The position numbers and the translations under genes are program-made. Below are positions 1-6,381 of a stretch of DNA of 7,043 nt, piece after piece. The DNA comes from Desulfuromusa sp. (GTDB lineage Bacteria > Desulfobacterota > Desulfuromonadia > Desulfuromonadales > Geopsychrobacteraceae), in NCBI GenBank assembly GCA_021157505.1, contig JAGGWI010000055.1, forward strand, positions 1 through 7,043, written 5' to 3'. Numbering within the stretch: position 1 is the first letter of the stretch; every line of letters starts with the position of its first letter. The notes below the pieces were generated by a model that saw only the letters and a list, made by a program, of their open reading frames with translations, was not told the DNA's origin and searched no databases.

Positions 1-171
1 GACCCAGACAGACCGGACAGGTTTGACTGTTGGGTGATTGTCCAAATTCGGTTGAACAGCCACAGAAAATTTTACTTTTGGTTGTCAATTGGACATGCAC
101 TTCCAAGCCGATAACAACTTCATATCTGGAATTCATATTTAAATCCTGTTTGAATTTTAAAGCAGTAATCT

Positions 172-198
172 GGGGACATGTACTTGTTACATGTCCCC
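172..198. repeat. REP-like hairpin, copy 1 (GGGGACATGTA family)
   Basis: GGGGACATGTA (172-182) and TACATGTCCCC (188-198) form a perfect 11-bp stem with a 5-base loop. A second copy lies in the same orientation at 1752-1788, on the other side of gatA. The resemblance continues past the stem: both are followed by a GAATACG tract (200-206 here). No T-tract follows on either strand, so an interspersed palindromic repeat is more likely than a terminator. The mRNA hairpin could still protect the gatA 3' end from exonucleases; that is inference. Confidence 0.8.
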
Positions 199-227
199 GG
201 AATACGAGCCGTTTACTTCTGACAGAA

Positions 228-253
228 GGGCGAACACATAGGTCCGCCCCTAC
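228..253 (-). repeat. REP-like hairpin with GTAGGGGC foot, copy 1
   Basis: On the minus strand the element begins GTAGGGGC (253 down to 246). GGGCGAAC (228-235) pairs with GTCCGCCC (242-249) with one mismatch, around a 6-base loop. The same GTAGGGGC foot in the same orientation begins the palindrome at 2327-2354. A GTAG tetranucleotide at the foot of a short hairpin is the pattern of REP elements mobilised by REP-associated tyrosine transposases; no such transposase is in this window. It lies 8 bases beyond the gatA stop codon. Confidence 0.65.
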
Positions 254-261
254 AAATCCAT

Positions 262-1719
262 TTACAATTCTGGAACTCGTTTGTTCCAGTCGGTCGCCTG
301 TTCAAACGCATAAGCGGCCTGTAGCATCTCAGCCTCGGCAAAGGGTTTTCCAATCAGTTGCAGACCAATCGGTAATCCTTCCTCACTGAAACCACAGGGG
401 AGACTGATGGCACAGGTTCCCACTAAATTTGTTGGAATGGTAAAGATATCCGATAGGTACATCTGCAGAGGATCATTCACCATAGTTCCGATTTTAAATG
501 CTGGAGTGGGTGCAACCGGGGTCAACAGCAGGTCAACCTGCTCGAAAACCGCATGAAAATCCTGTCGGATCAGAGTCCGTACTTTCTGCGCTTTCAAATA
601 ATAAGCGTCATAATAACCGGAGGAGAGAGCATAGGTTCCCAACATAATGCGGCGTTTCACTTCATCACCAAAACCAGCCGACCGGGTCTGCTGATACATT
701 CCGGTCAAACCTTCACCTGTATCTTGACGCAGACCGAAACGGACCCCGTCATAACGTGCCAGGTTACTTGAAGCTTCGGCCATTGCAATCAGGTAATAAC
801 AAGCCACCGAGTAATCGGTATGGGGCAGGCTGACTTCGACAATTTCGGCACCCAATTGACGATAGGTTTTGATCGCAGCATCGACCGACTGTTTGATATC
901 AGCATCGAGCCCGTCAATAAAGTATTCCTTCGGCAGACCAATCTTTTTCCCGGCAACACCCGCTTGCAAATTCTCCAGATAATCGGGAACCGGGCAATCG
1001 ACCGAAGTGGAGTCAGCGGGGTCATACCCGGCAACCACCCCAAGCATCAAGGCGCAATCCTCAACATTCCCTGCCAGCGGGCCAACCTGATCCAGAGACG
1101 AAGCATAAGCGATCACGCCGTAGCGGGAGACCCGTCCATAGGTTGGTTTGAGCCCGACAACTCCGCAGTGAGATGCCGGTTGTCGAACCGAGCCACCGGT
1201 ATCGGTTCCCAGGGTTGCCACGACCTGACCCGCAGCAACGGCTGCAGCACTGCCGCTGGATGATCCTCCCGGAACCCGTTGTATGTCCCAGGGGTTGTGC
1301 ACCACACCGGCAGCACTATTCTCACCGGAGCTGCCCATAGCAAACTCGTCCATGTTCAGCTTGCCGACAATAATGGCCCCCTGTTCACGCAACTTGACAA
1401 CAGCCGTTGCATCGTAAGGGGAGATATAATTATCGAGGATTTTTGAACCGCAGGTGGTTCGAACATCGAGAGTATTGAAAATATCCTTCACCGCTATCGG
1501 AATTCCGGTCAACATCCCGGGATTGCCTGTTTTAATCTGTTGGTCAGCCTCGGCGGCAGCAGCCAACGCTTCATCTTCACAAGTGGTGATAAAAGCGTTC
1601 AACCTGCCGTCCGTTGCCTTGATCCGTTGCAGGCAAGCACGGGTCAATTCAACCGAGGTGAGCTCGCCAGCAATTAATTTCTGGCGGATTTCTTGAATCG
1701 TTAAATCGTGGAACTTCAT
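262..1719 (-). CDS. gatA: Glutamyl/aspartyl-tRNA amidotransferase subunit A
   Basis: GatA is the amidase subunit of the GatCAB complex. It releases ammonia from glutamine, and GatB uses that ammonia to convert Glu-tRNA(Gln), and often Asp-tRNA(Asn), to the correctly charged tRNA in the cytoplasm. The 485-residue product has the usual family length. The amidase-signature triad is visible: Lys78 in GIPIAVKD, cis-Ser153 in PGGSSSGSAAA, and nucleophile Ser177 in GTDTGGSVRQPASHCG, followed by VGLKPTYGRVSRYG. The glycine-serine loop reads GGSSSGS where GGSSGGS is more usual, a mild change that keeps the serines. I chose the ATG at 1719 because the family N-terminus (MKFHDLTIQEIRQKL) starts there and GGAG lies 5 bases upstream. 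An in-frame extension to 1857 only translates repeat DNA. The gene follows gatC after 297 bases of palindromic repeats, an unusually wide gap for these partners. Confidence 0.97.
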   Translation of the reverse strand: MKFHDLTIQEIRQKLIAGELTSVELTRACLQRIKATDGRLNAFITTCEDEALAAAAEADQQIKTGNPGMLTGIPIAVKDIFNTLDVRTTCGSKILDNYISPYDATAVVKLREQGAIIVGKLNMDEFAMGSSGENSAAGVVHNPWDIQRVPGGSSSGSAAAVAAGQVVATLGTDTGGSVRQPASHCGVVGLKPTYGRVSRYGVIAYASSLDQVGPLAGNVEDCALMLGVVAGYDPADSTSVDCPVPDYLENLQAGVAGKKIGLPKEYFIDGLDADIKQSVDAAIKTYRQLGAEIVEVSLPHTDYSVACYYLIAMAEASSNLARYDGVRFGLRQDTGEGLTGMYQQTRSAGFGDEVKRRIMLGTYALSSGYYDAYYLKAQKVRTLIRQDFHAVFEQVDLLLTPVAPTPAFKIGTMVNDPLQMYLSDIFTIPTNLVGTCAISLPCGFSEEGLPIGLQLIGKPFAEAEMLQAAYAFEQATDWNKRVPEL

Positions 1720-1724
1720 AAATA

Positions 1725-1728
1725 CTCC
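1725..1728 (-). promoter_or_regulatory. gatA Shine-Dalgarno sequence
   Basis: GGAG on the minus strand, 5 bases before the ATG at 1719. It decides the gatA start against the in-frame ATG at 1857, which lies inside repeat DNA. The foot of the strong hairpin at 1752-1788 ends 23 bases upstream, so the site itself stays unpaired. Confidence 0.8.
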
Positions 1729-1751
1729 AAAACTACCAGAGGAAAGTGAGG

Positions 1752-1788
1752 ATTCGGGGGACATGTACTCGATACGTGTCCCCCGAAT
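1752..1788. repeat. REP-like hairpin, copy 2, in the gatA leader
   Basis: The arms at 1752-1767 and 1773-1788 form a 16-bp stem with a single T/G mismatch (1764 against 1776) and a 5-base loop, CTCGA. The core GGGGACATGTAC, the CCCC arm and the following GAATACG match the copy at 172-198 in the same orientation, so the two copies bracket gatA as direct repeats about 1.6 kb apart. It ends 32 bases upstream of the gatA start codon and would fold strongly in the mRNA. That could make it an RNA-processing or attenuation point, but nothing in the sequence proves a function. Confidence 0.85.
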
Positions 1789-1814
1789 ACGGTTTGAAGA
1801 TGCAGAGTTCGATA

Positions 1815-1875
1815 GGGGACTGACCTTCGGTCTGTCCCCGGACAAATCGGGAGACAAAATATAAATTCAGTCCCC
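1815..1875. repeat. Composite GGGGACTGA...CTGTCCCC...TCAGTCCCC repeat, copy 1
   Basis: GGGGACTGACC (1815-1825) pairs with GGTCTGTCCCC (1829-1839) as an 11-bp stem with one T/T mismatch and a 3-base loop. Alternatively, GGGGACTGA (1815-1823) pairs with TCAGTCCCC (1867-1875). The same three landmarks in the same order occur at 6382-6463, with nearly the same distance from CTGTCCCC to TCAGTCCCC (35 bases here, 34 there). This marks a dispersed repeat family rather than a chance hairpin. It lies between gatC and gatA. Confidence 0.75.
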
Positions 1876-1893
1876 GATTATCCTTAAACTCGA

Positions 1894-2016
1894 TGGCTAA
1901 GCAAAAAATTTACCTTACAAGGCTTGGTGATTTTTCAGGGGTGAAGACATACATATAGTATGTCAAGATCCTGAAAAATCAGCGTAACGCCGTAGGGTGA
2001 ACTTTTTGCGACGCCA
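1894..2016. repeat. 123-bp near-palindrome (MITE-like) between gatC and gatA
   Basis: Two 59-base arms (1894-1952 and 1958-2016) face each other around a 5-base loop, ATATA. Matching blocks from the outside in are TGGC, then GCAAAAA, then TT-A-CC--TAC, a poorly matched stretch, then TGATTTTTCAGG (1928-1939, paired with 1970-1981) and GACATAC (1946-1952, paired with 1958-1964). The outer ends begin TGGC on the left and GCCA on the right, as terminal inverted repeats would. No clear target-site duplication is visible. It encodes no protein I recognise. The element begins 3 bases after the gatC stop codon, and gatC is intact, so it is a neatly placed insertion or a long mRNA hairpin. Confidence 0.75.
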
Positions 2017-2019
2017 GCA

Positions 2020-2307
2020 TTATTCGATAACTTTGGGAACCTTAAAATAACCATCCTCACTCTGAGGCGCATTCTGTAATGCCCGTTCAGTACCAATAAC
2101 CGGAGTAATTTCATCCTCACGAAACACATTCGACATCGGCACCGCATGGGCCATCGGTTCAACCCCGGTGGTATCAAGTTCATTCAGTTTATCGACATAG
2201 CCAAGAATAGCATCCATCTGCTCGGTCAAACTTTTCAGCTCTTCCGGCACAACCGTCAACCGGGCCAAACGAGCCACATGCTCAACATCTTTCTGACTGA
2301 TTTTCAT
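2020..2307 (-). CDS. gatC: Glutamyl/aspartyl-tRNA amidotransferase subunit C
   Basis: GatC is the small subunit of GatCAB; it wraps around GatA and stabilises its contact with GatB. The 95-residue product has the normal family length and features: an N-terminal helix KDVEHVARLARLTV (residues 6-19), the ELKSLTEQMDAILGYVDKLNELDT helix region, the TTGVEPMAHAVPMSNVFREDE stretch that contacts GatA, and the conserved ending YFKVPKVIE. AGGA lies 6 bases upstream of the ATG. The leader holds a strong 28-bp palindrome that ends 19 bases before the start codon. A 123-bp near-palindrome follows directly after the stop codon. The gap to mrp upstream is 109 bases and the gap to gatA downstream is 300 bases, so tight translational coupling to gatA is not possible here. 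Confidence 0.97.
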   Translation of the reverse strand: MKISQKDVEHVARLARLTVVPEELKSLTEQMDAILGYVDKLNELDTTGVEPMAHAVPMSNVFREDEITPVIGTERALQNAPQSEDGYFKVPKVIE

Positions 2308-2326
2308 AATTAATCCTTACCTGTAA

Positions 2327-2354
2327 GTAAGGGCAATTCATGAATTGCCCCTAC
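2327..2354 (-). repeat. 28-bp palindrome with GTAGGGGC foot, copy 2, in the gatC leader
   Basis: The core GGGCAATTCATGAATTGCCC (2331-2350) is a perfect 20-bp palindrome. Beyond one A/C mismatch (2330 against 2351), the stem continues with GTA and TAC, giving 2327-2354. On the minus strand it begins GTAGGGGC, the same foot and orientation as the hairpin at 228-253. It lies between mrp and gatC, with the gatC ribosome site 10 bases beyond its foot. No T-tract follows, so it looks like a REP-type element, not a terminator. Confidence 0.8.
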
Positions 2355-2416
2355 TACGAAAATCTGTCCTCGACCAGTCGGTTCTTCACTACGACATGTT
2401 CTTGGACAGCCTCTAT

Positions 2417-3280
2417 CTACATTTTGAATTCAACAACCGCTGTTGCAACCTGGTTCAACGCTTGACTGTTAGTTGAATCGGGATATTCAAGCATATGTGG
2501 CTTGCCATCATCACCGCCGATAACCACCAACGGTTCAAAAGGAATTTTGGCTAACAAGGCAACACCGGTTTTCTTTGCCAGCTTTTCTGCTCCACCACTC
2601 TTGAAGATATCGGATCTCTCCCCACAGTGCGGGCAGATAAAACCACTCATATTTTCGATTAAACCAACTACAGGCAGCTTCAACTCACGACAGAAACTGA
2701 GTGATTTTTCGACATCGGTCAGGGCAACATCCTGCGGAGTGGTCACGACCACTGCAGCCGCACCGGACCCGAGTAGTTGCACCGCACTCAAGGGCTCATC
2801 TCCAGTACCGGGAGGACAATCCAACAGCAAGTAATCAAGTTCACCCCAGACAACATCAGCCAACAATTGCTGAATAGCACCGTGCTTCATCGGTCCGCGC
2901 ATAATCGTCGCTTCACTGGTTGATGCCAGTAAAAAACCGATCGACATCACCTTCAGCCCGAAAACTTCCAGCGGATGAATTCCCTCATCATCGGCATTCG
3001 GACGTTTCCCTTCCAGACCCAGCATCTTTGGAATACTTGGCCCATGGATATCAATATCGAGCAAACCAACTCTCTTCCCTTGTGCCACCAGTGCCAGAGC
3101 CAGATTGACTGCAGTGGTACTTTTACCAACACCACCTTTACCTGACATGACGATAATTTTATTTTTAACTTCACACATCCGCTTATCCAGAGCTTTACGC
3201 ATCTGGAACTGTTTGTCCTGCGGATTACCCTGCTGGTTGATTGAGCAGGAGCTATCACTACAACCTTCGCAACTTGACAT
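2417..3280 (-). CDS. mrp: Mrp/NBP35-family iron-sulfur carrier ATPase
   Basis: This is a cytoplasmic P-loop ATPase of the Mrp/ApbC/NBP35 family, which bind a [4Fe-4S] cluster between two subunits and pass it to target apoproteins. The 287-residue product shows the deviant Walker A GKGGVGKST (residues 47-55), the switch DIDIHGPSIPK (75-85), MRGPMKHGAIQQ (127-138), the Walker B stretch LLLDCPPGTGDE (151-162), and the family's cluster-binding pair Cys216-Pro-His-Cys219. The N-terminus carries extra cysteines, Cys4, Cys7 and Cys12, resembling the N-terminal cysteine motif of Nbp35-type members; whether it binds a cluster is inference. The ATG at 3280 has AAGGAGA about 10 bases upstream. The gene starts 42 bases after the regulator gene and probably shares its transcript. 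Confidence 0.93.
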   Translation of the reverse strand: MSSCEGCSDSSCSINQQGNPQDKQFQMRKALDKRMCEVKNKIIVMSGKGGVGKSTTAVNLALALVAQGKRVGLLDIDIHGPSIPKMLGLEGKRPNADDEGIHPLEVFGLKVMSIGFLLASTSEATIMRGPMKHGAIQQLLADVVWGELDYLLLDCPPGTGDEPLSAVQLLGSGAAAVVVTTPQDVALTDVEKSLSFCRELKLPVVGLIENMSGFICPHCGERSDIFKSGGAEKLAKKTGVALLAKIPFEPLVVIGGDDGKPHMLEYPDSTNSQALNQVATAVVEFKM

Positions 3281-3322
3281 GATTATCTGTTCTCCTTCGT
3301 TTATTGTTATACAAATTGAAAA

Positions 3323-6300
3323 TTATATTGTCCCTAAAACTTCAATCAGTTCTTCAATCTCTGCGGGCTGATATTCTTCATTTTGAAGAGCGGTTCGATA
3401 CTTTTCCAGCAATAAACTGGTAGCATGAAAATTCTGTTGCTGTCGATAGAGTAATAATAATTGTCTGACGACAGGATCATAAGTTGGGTCGAGTAATAAC
3501 CCCTGCTGTAATAACCTGACCGATTCCTCCCGCTGTTGTCGTCGCTGTAACAGTCGAGCAAGCATAACAAGTTGTTCCAGCCGCAATTGCGTCAGCTGTC
3601 CACGCTGGAGCAGGAGGTCACCATCCAGATCGTGCCCGGCCAAAAATTTTCCACCCCAGAGGCGATCCATTTTCCATAAGGCATGTTCAGCCTGCCAGAA
3701 ATTGTCTCGTTGTAAATGGTAATGCGCTGCTCCCATCGCTTCACTGAACAATAGGCTATCAATTTGCACATATTGCAACCCTAACATTCCCTTGTTCAAC
3801 ACCAGATAGTCTCGCCGTATCTGCATTCCAAAGCAATTTTCCAGGGCTTTACGCAACCGGGAATGTGCCGTATCGAAGCTGTTTCTTGCCTTTTTTGGCG
3901 AGCTGTCAGGCCATAACAATCCCATCAGCAACTCAATACTTAGAGTCCGATTCGGCGCAACAACCAAAAGTGCAAGAATCTGCCTGGAAGCCTGTCCAAC
4001 CTGGTTCAGATCAAAAGAATCCCGCTGTAATTGTAATTGAAACCCACCCAGGCACTGAACCCTGAGCAGTGGGATCTGTTGTTTACTGCCATTAAGAGCA
4101 GTCAGCAAACAACTTTCCAGCAGTGGCCGGATGAGGATTTGTTCATTTTTTTGCGTTATAAGAGGCTGCAGTTCGTTGAGTAATTCAGGCACCAGACCGA
4201 TAAAATAATTTTCCCTATGGCGTTTCAGAAGCTCAATAAAATCCTGAAGATGTCCAACGGCACCCACCGAATCACCACGTTGTTCCTGCACCACGGCCAA
4301 CCAGGCATGCAAGCCGGTGCGGAATCGTTCCTCTTTAAATTTTTTCGATTCTGCCAGACCTTCAGTAAGGTATTCAGCGGCCTGATCAAGCTGTTGCAGG
4401 GCAAAACAGGTGGCTCCTGCAATCAACAGATTCTCTATATAATAAAGAGTTCCACCAGCCTGTTTTCGCAACTGTAAACCAGTTTCAAGGTCAGCTAGTG
4501 CCGCAGACTTATGACCAGACAGGGCTTGTACCCAACCCCGGTATTGCAACAAGCGATTTTGCATCTGGATATTATTAACCGCCTGCCCTTCCAGCAGGGC
4601 AATTTCAAGAGTCTCCAATGCCCTCTGCAGCTCACCACGCGACAAATACACACCGGCAATGTAATAGCCAAGTAAAGCTGAAATGCCCGTATTCCTCTGA
4701 ATCTCACTACCACAACAATCTGTCATAATTTTTTTCTGCAAGAGTAATTCATCTAACTGACCGGAGGCGTGCAGCAAACTACAGGCAACAACCTGTAACA
4801 AGCTATTGGGAATCAGGCGCCCCCACTCAATACTCAAGTTCAGTCCCTGTTCCAGAGCAGTACGCGCTACCAGATAGCGCCCATGCTGCATTGCATACAA
4901 TGAACGCAGCAGGTTAAATTCCATCTGCTGTTCCGGTAATTTCAGCTGTTGAGCTTCAGCTAAACTTGCCGACAGGATTTTTTCTACTGCATTCAGGTCA
5001 CCGGCAATAAATAATTCCGCTAAACCTGATACAAAAGAAAACTTGAGACGCTCAACAGGTTCAACCAGAGGAGACTGATCAGCAGCCAGTTTTCTAAACA
5101 GCTCCAGACGATGAATCCAGCGCTCAAAGGATTCGCCAAATAAAAGCATTTGGAGGGTCTGCTGAGTCAGTGTCAGCAGTAGCCCGCGAGAATCAGTAGC
5201 AGCTTTAAAATGCCGGTATGCCAATTCTAACCATTTCACAGTATCAGGTGATGCTTGTTGCAGGTAGTTAATCCCTCGAAACAGACTGAGCCAGCCATCA
5301 GCTTCAGCAACAGCTTCAGGAATCTGGTTAATATGAGGAAAAATTCGAGAACTGTAATCTTTATCCAGAAGAGTTAAACCTAATTGGTTGAGTAATTGCG
5401 AAATAGCTCCATACTGACCTGCGGATACCAGACACCCAAGAGTCGTGCCATAATCTTTCTGGGTTCGATACCATTCTGCAGCAGCGAGAAAAACCTGCTG
5501 TCGATCAATCTCATCAAGATCCTGTTCCGCTTTCTGGCGTAACAGACCTTTCGCCTGTGGACTGAAAAACAGGTATTCAACATTGTTGTCTATTTGTTTT
5601 AGGGATAATTGATAGCGGCTTAAATAATCAAAAATCACGGTGACATCAGTGATCTCACTCAATTTATGCGCCAGAGATATTGGAACCCGGTCAAGTAGAG
5701 ACAACTTCAACAGTGTACGACGCCAGGAGCTTGGAAGTTCAGTCACAAGTTTTTCAAAGAACAATTTCTCATCCACCTGTGCTGGATCAGGAAAATCATT
5801 CACCAGATGATTGAGCAGTTGTTGATCCGAATTTGTCAATGAACCATTACTGGAAATCAAAAGCTCACTGATCCAACGCAGGCGGTCTTCATGCTCGGTC
5901 AACTGGTGTTGCAATTGCTGGTAATTTTCAAGTGAGCACTGTTCGCCTTCACACAATCGCAGCATCACCTTTATCAGTGCCAGCAGCTCAACTTTACTGA
6001 TTGGCTGAGAGATAAAATCATGCACCCCGACTTCAAGTCCTGCAGCACGCATTTCCGGTGACGCAATCTGCGCCGTCATCAAAACTAATGGGATTGTGGT
6101 AGCACCTGGCCTGGTTCGCAACTGACGGCACATATCAAGACCACCCATCTGCACATCAATAAAAGCGCCGTCAATCCTTTCCTGCTCAGCCAGTTGCAAC
6201 CCTGCCAAGACGGTGGAGGCCGTTAACACCCGGACCTCAGGCAGATCAAGCTCGATAATATCAACCAGCAGCTGCAAGTTGGTTGGATTGTCATCCGCCA

Positions 6301-6334
6301 GCAGCAGGGCAAATTGTCTCTTTACTTTCACCAT
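3323..6334 (-). CDS. Large response regulator: receiver, MalT-like/TPR middle, SARP-BTAD C-terminus
   Basis: A predicted 1003-residue transcriptional regulator. Residues 8-125 form a receiver domain: acidic pair Asp14-Asp15, phospho-acceptor Asp60 in FIDVQM, Thr87 in LMTAQ; Gln110 (ISQPI) stands where the conserved lysine is expected. Residues 200-320 resemble the winged-helix region that follows the NTPase in MalT-type regulators (LKLSLLDRVPIS, AAEWYRTQKDY...CLVSAGQY), yet no Walker A or B motif precedes it. Residues 320-750 are helical, Leu/Gln-rich TPR-like repeats, clearest at 556-700. From about 755 (LLRVQCLGGFQL) comes a SARP/OmpR-type winged helix, with LLMGLLWPDSSPKKARNSFD and HSRLRKAL, then a BTAD-type helical domain to the end. 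It should bind DNA; target and signal are unknown, and no histidine kinase is nearby. I chose the ATG at 6334, just before the receiver, although its ribosome site is weak (AAAGAAAA). The GTG at 6373 lacks any such site. Confidence 0.88.
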   Translation of the reverse strand: MVKVKRQFALLLADDNPTNLQLLVDIIELDLPEVRVLTASTVLAGLQLAEQERIDGAFIDVQMGGLDMCRQLRTRPGATTIPLVLMTAQIASPEMRAAGLEVGVHDFISQPISKVELLALIKVMLRLCEGEQCSLENYQQLQHQLTEHEDRLRWISELLISSNGSLTNSDQQLLNHLVNDFPDPAQVDEKLFFEKLVTELPSSWRRTLLKLSLLDRVPISLAHKLSEITDVTVIFDYLSRYQLSLKQIDNNVEYLFFSPQAKGLLRQKAEQDLDEIDRQQVFLAAAEWYRTQKDYGTTLGCLVSAGQYGAISQLLNQLGLTLLDKDYSSRIFPHINQIPEAVAEADGWLSLFRGINYLQQASPDTVKWLELAYRHFKAATDSRGLLLTLTQQTLQMLLFGESFERWIHRLELFRKLAADQSPLVEPVERLKFSFVSGLAELFIAGDLNAVEKILSASLAEAQQLKLPEQQMEFNLLRSLYAMQHGRYLVARTALEQGLNLSIEWGRLIPNSLLQVVACSLLHASGQLDELLLQKKIMTDCCGSEIQRNTGISALLGYYIAGVYLSRGELQRALETLEIALLEGQAVNNIQMQNRLLQYRGWVQALSGHKSAALADLETGLQLRKQAGGTLYYIENLLIAGATCFALQQLDQAAEYLTEGLAESKKFKEERFRTGLHAWLAVVQEQRGDSVGAVGHLQDFIELLKRHRENYFIGLVPELLNELQPLITQKNEQILIRPLLESCLLTALNGSKQQIPLLRVQCLGGFQLQLQRDSFDLNQVGQASRQILALLVVAPNRTLSIELLMGLLWPDSSPKKARNSFDTAHSRLRKALENCFGMQIRRDYLVLNKGMLGLQYVQIDSLLFSEAMGAAHYHLQRDNFWQAEHALWKMDRLWGGKFLAGHDLDGDLLLQRGQLTQLRLEQLVMLARLLQRRQQREESVRLLQQGLLLDPTYDPVVRQLLLLYRQQQNFHATSLLLEKYRTALQNEEYQPAEIEELIEVLGTI

Positions 6335-6381
6335 AGTTTTCTTTAACACCGGGAGACAGATTGAAATTTTCACTAAACCAA

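Larger units (their letters stand above)
1..261. other. Non-coding region downstream of gatA, with two hairpins
   Basis: I see no convincing gene here. The minus strand has no open frame of note. The plus-strand frame from 30 runs antisense into the gatA 3' end and resembles nothing. The region holds two hairpin repeats (172-198 and 228-253, listed separately) and a weak inverted pair, TGTCCAAATT at 39-48 against AATTGGACA at 87-95. Neither hairpin is followed on the minus strand by a T-tract, so no classical intrinsic terminator for gatA is visible. If gatB follows gatA, as in many gatCAB clusters, it must start beyond the left edge of the window. Confidence 0.6.

Noticed and set aside
172..253. 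Hairpins after gatA as intrinsic terminators
   Set aside because: Neither stem is followed by a T-tract on the minus strand, and both have relatives elsewhere in the window, which fits interspersed repeats better.
30..389. Plus-strand open frame of 119 codons at the left edge
   Set aside because: It covers repeat hairpins and the antisense of the gatA 3' end; its composition does not look like a protein.
820..1263. Plus-strand open frame of 147 codons inside gatA
   Set aside because: Fully antisense to the clearly conserved amidase core of gatA; a shadow frame.
1720..1857. 46-residue in-frame N-terminal extension of gatA from the ATG at 1857
   Set aside because: The extension translates the palindromic repeats, matches nothing in GatA, and the ATG at 1719 has a well-placed GGAG.
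1935..2183. Minus-strand open frame overlapping the gatC 3' end in another frame
   Set aside because: It is out of frame with an intact gatC and runs into the 123-bp near-palindrome; no ribosome site or recognisable protein.
1752..2354. CRISPR-like array in the gatC-gatA area
   Set aside because: The repeats are different palindromes of different lengths without regular spacers; no cas genes are present.
2364..2409. Inverted pair CTGTCC/GGACAG and small hairpin CGACCAGTCG between mrp and gatC
   Set aside because: The stems are only 6 and 4 bp, with no T-tract and no second copy; too weak to call a terminator or operator.
6335..6373. GTG start that would add 13 residues to the large regulator
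   Set aside because: There is no ribosome site before the GTG at 6373, and the added residues precede the receiver fold without matching it. The ATG at 6334 is preferred but its own site is weak, so this is not fully settled.
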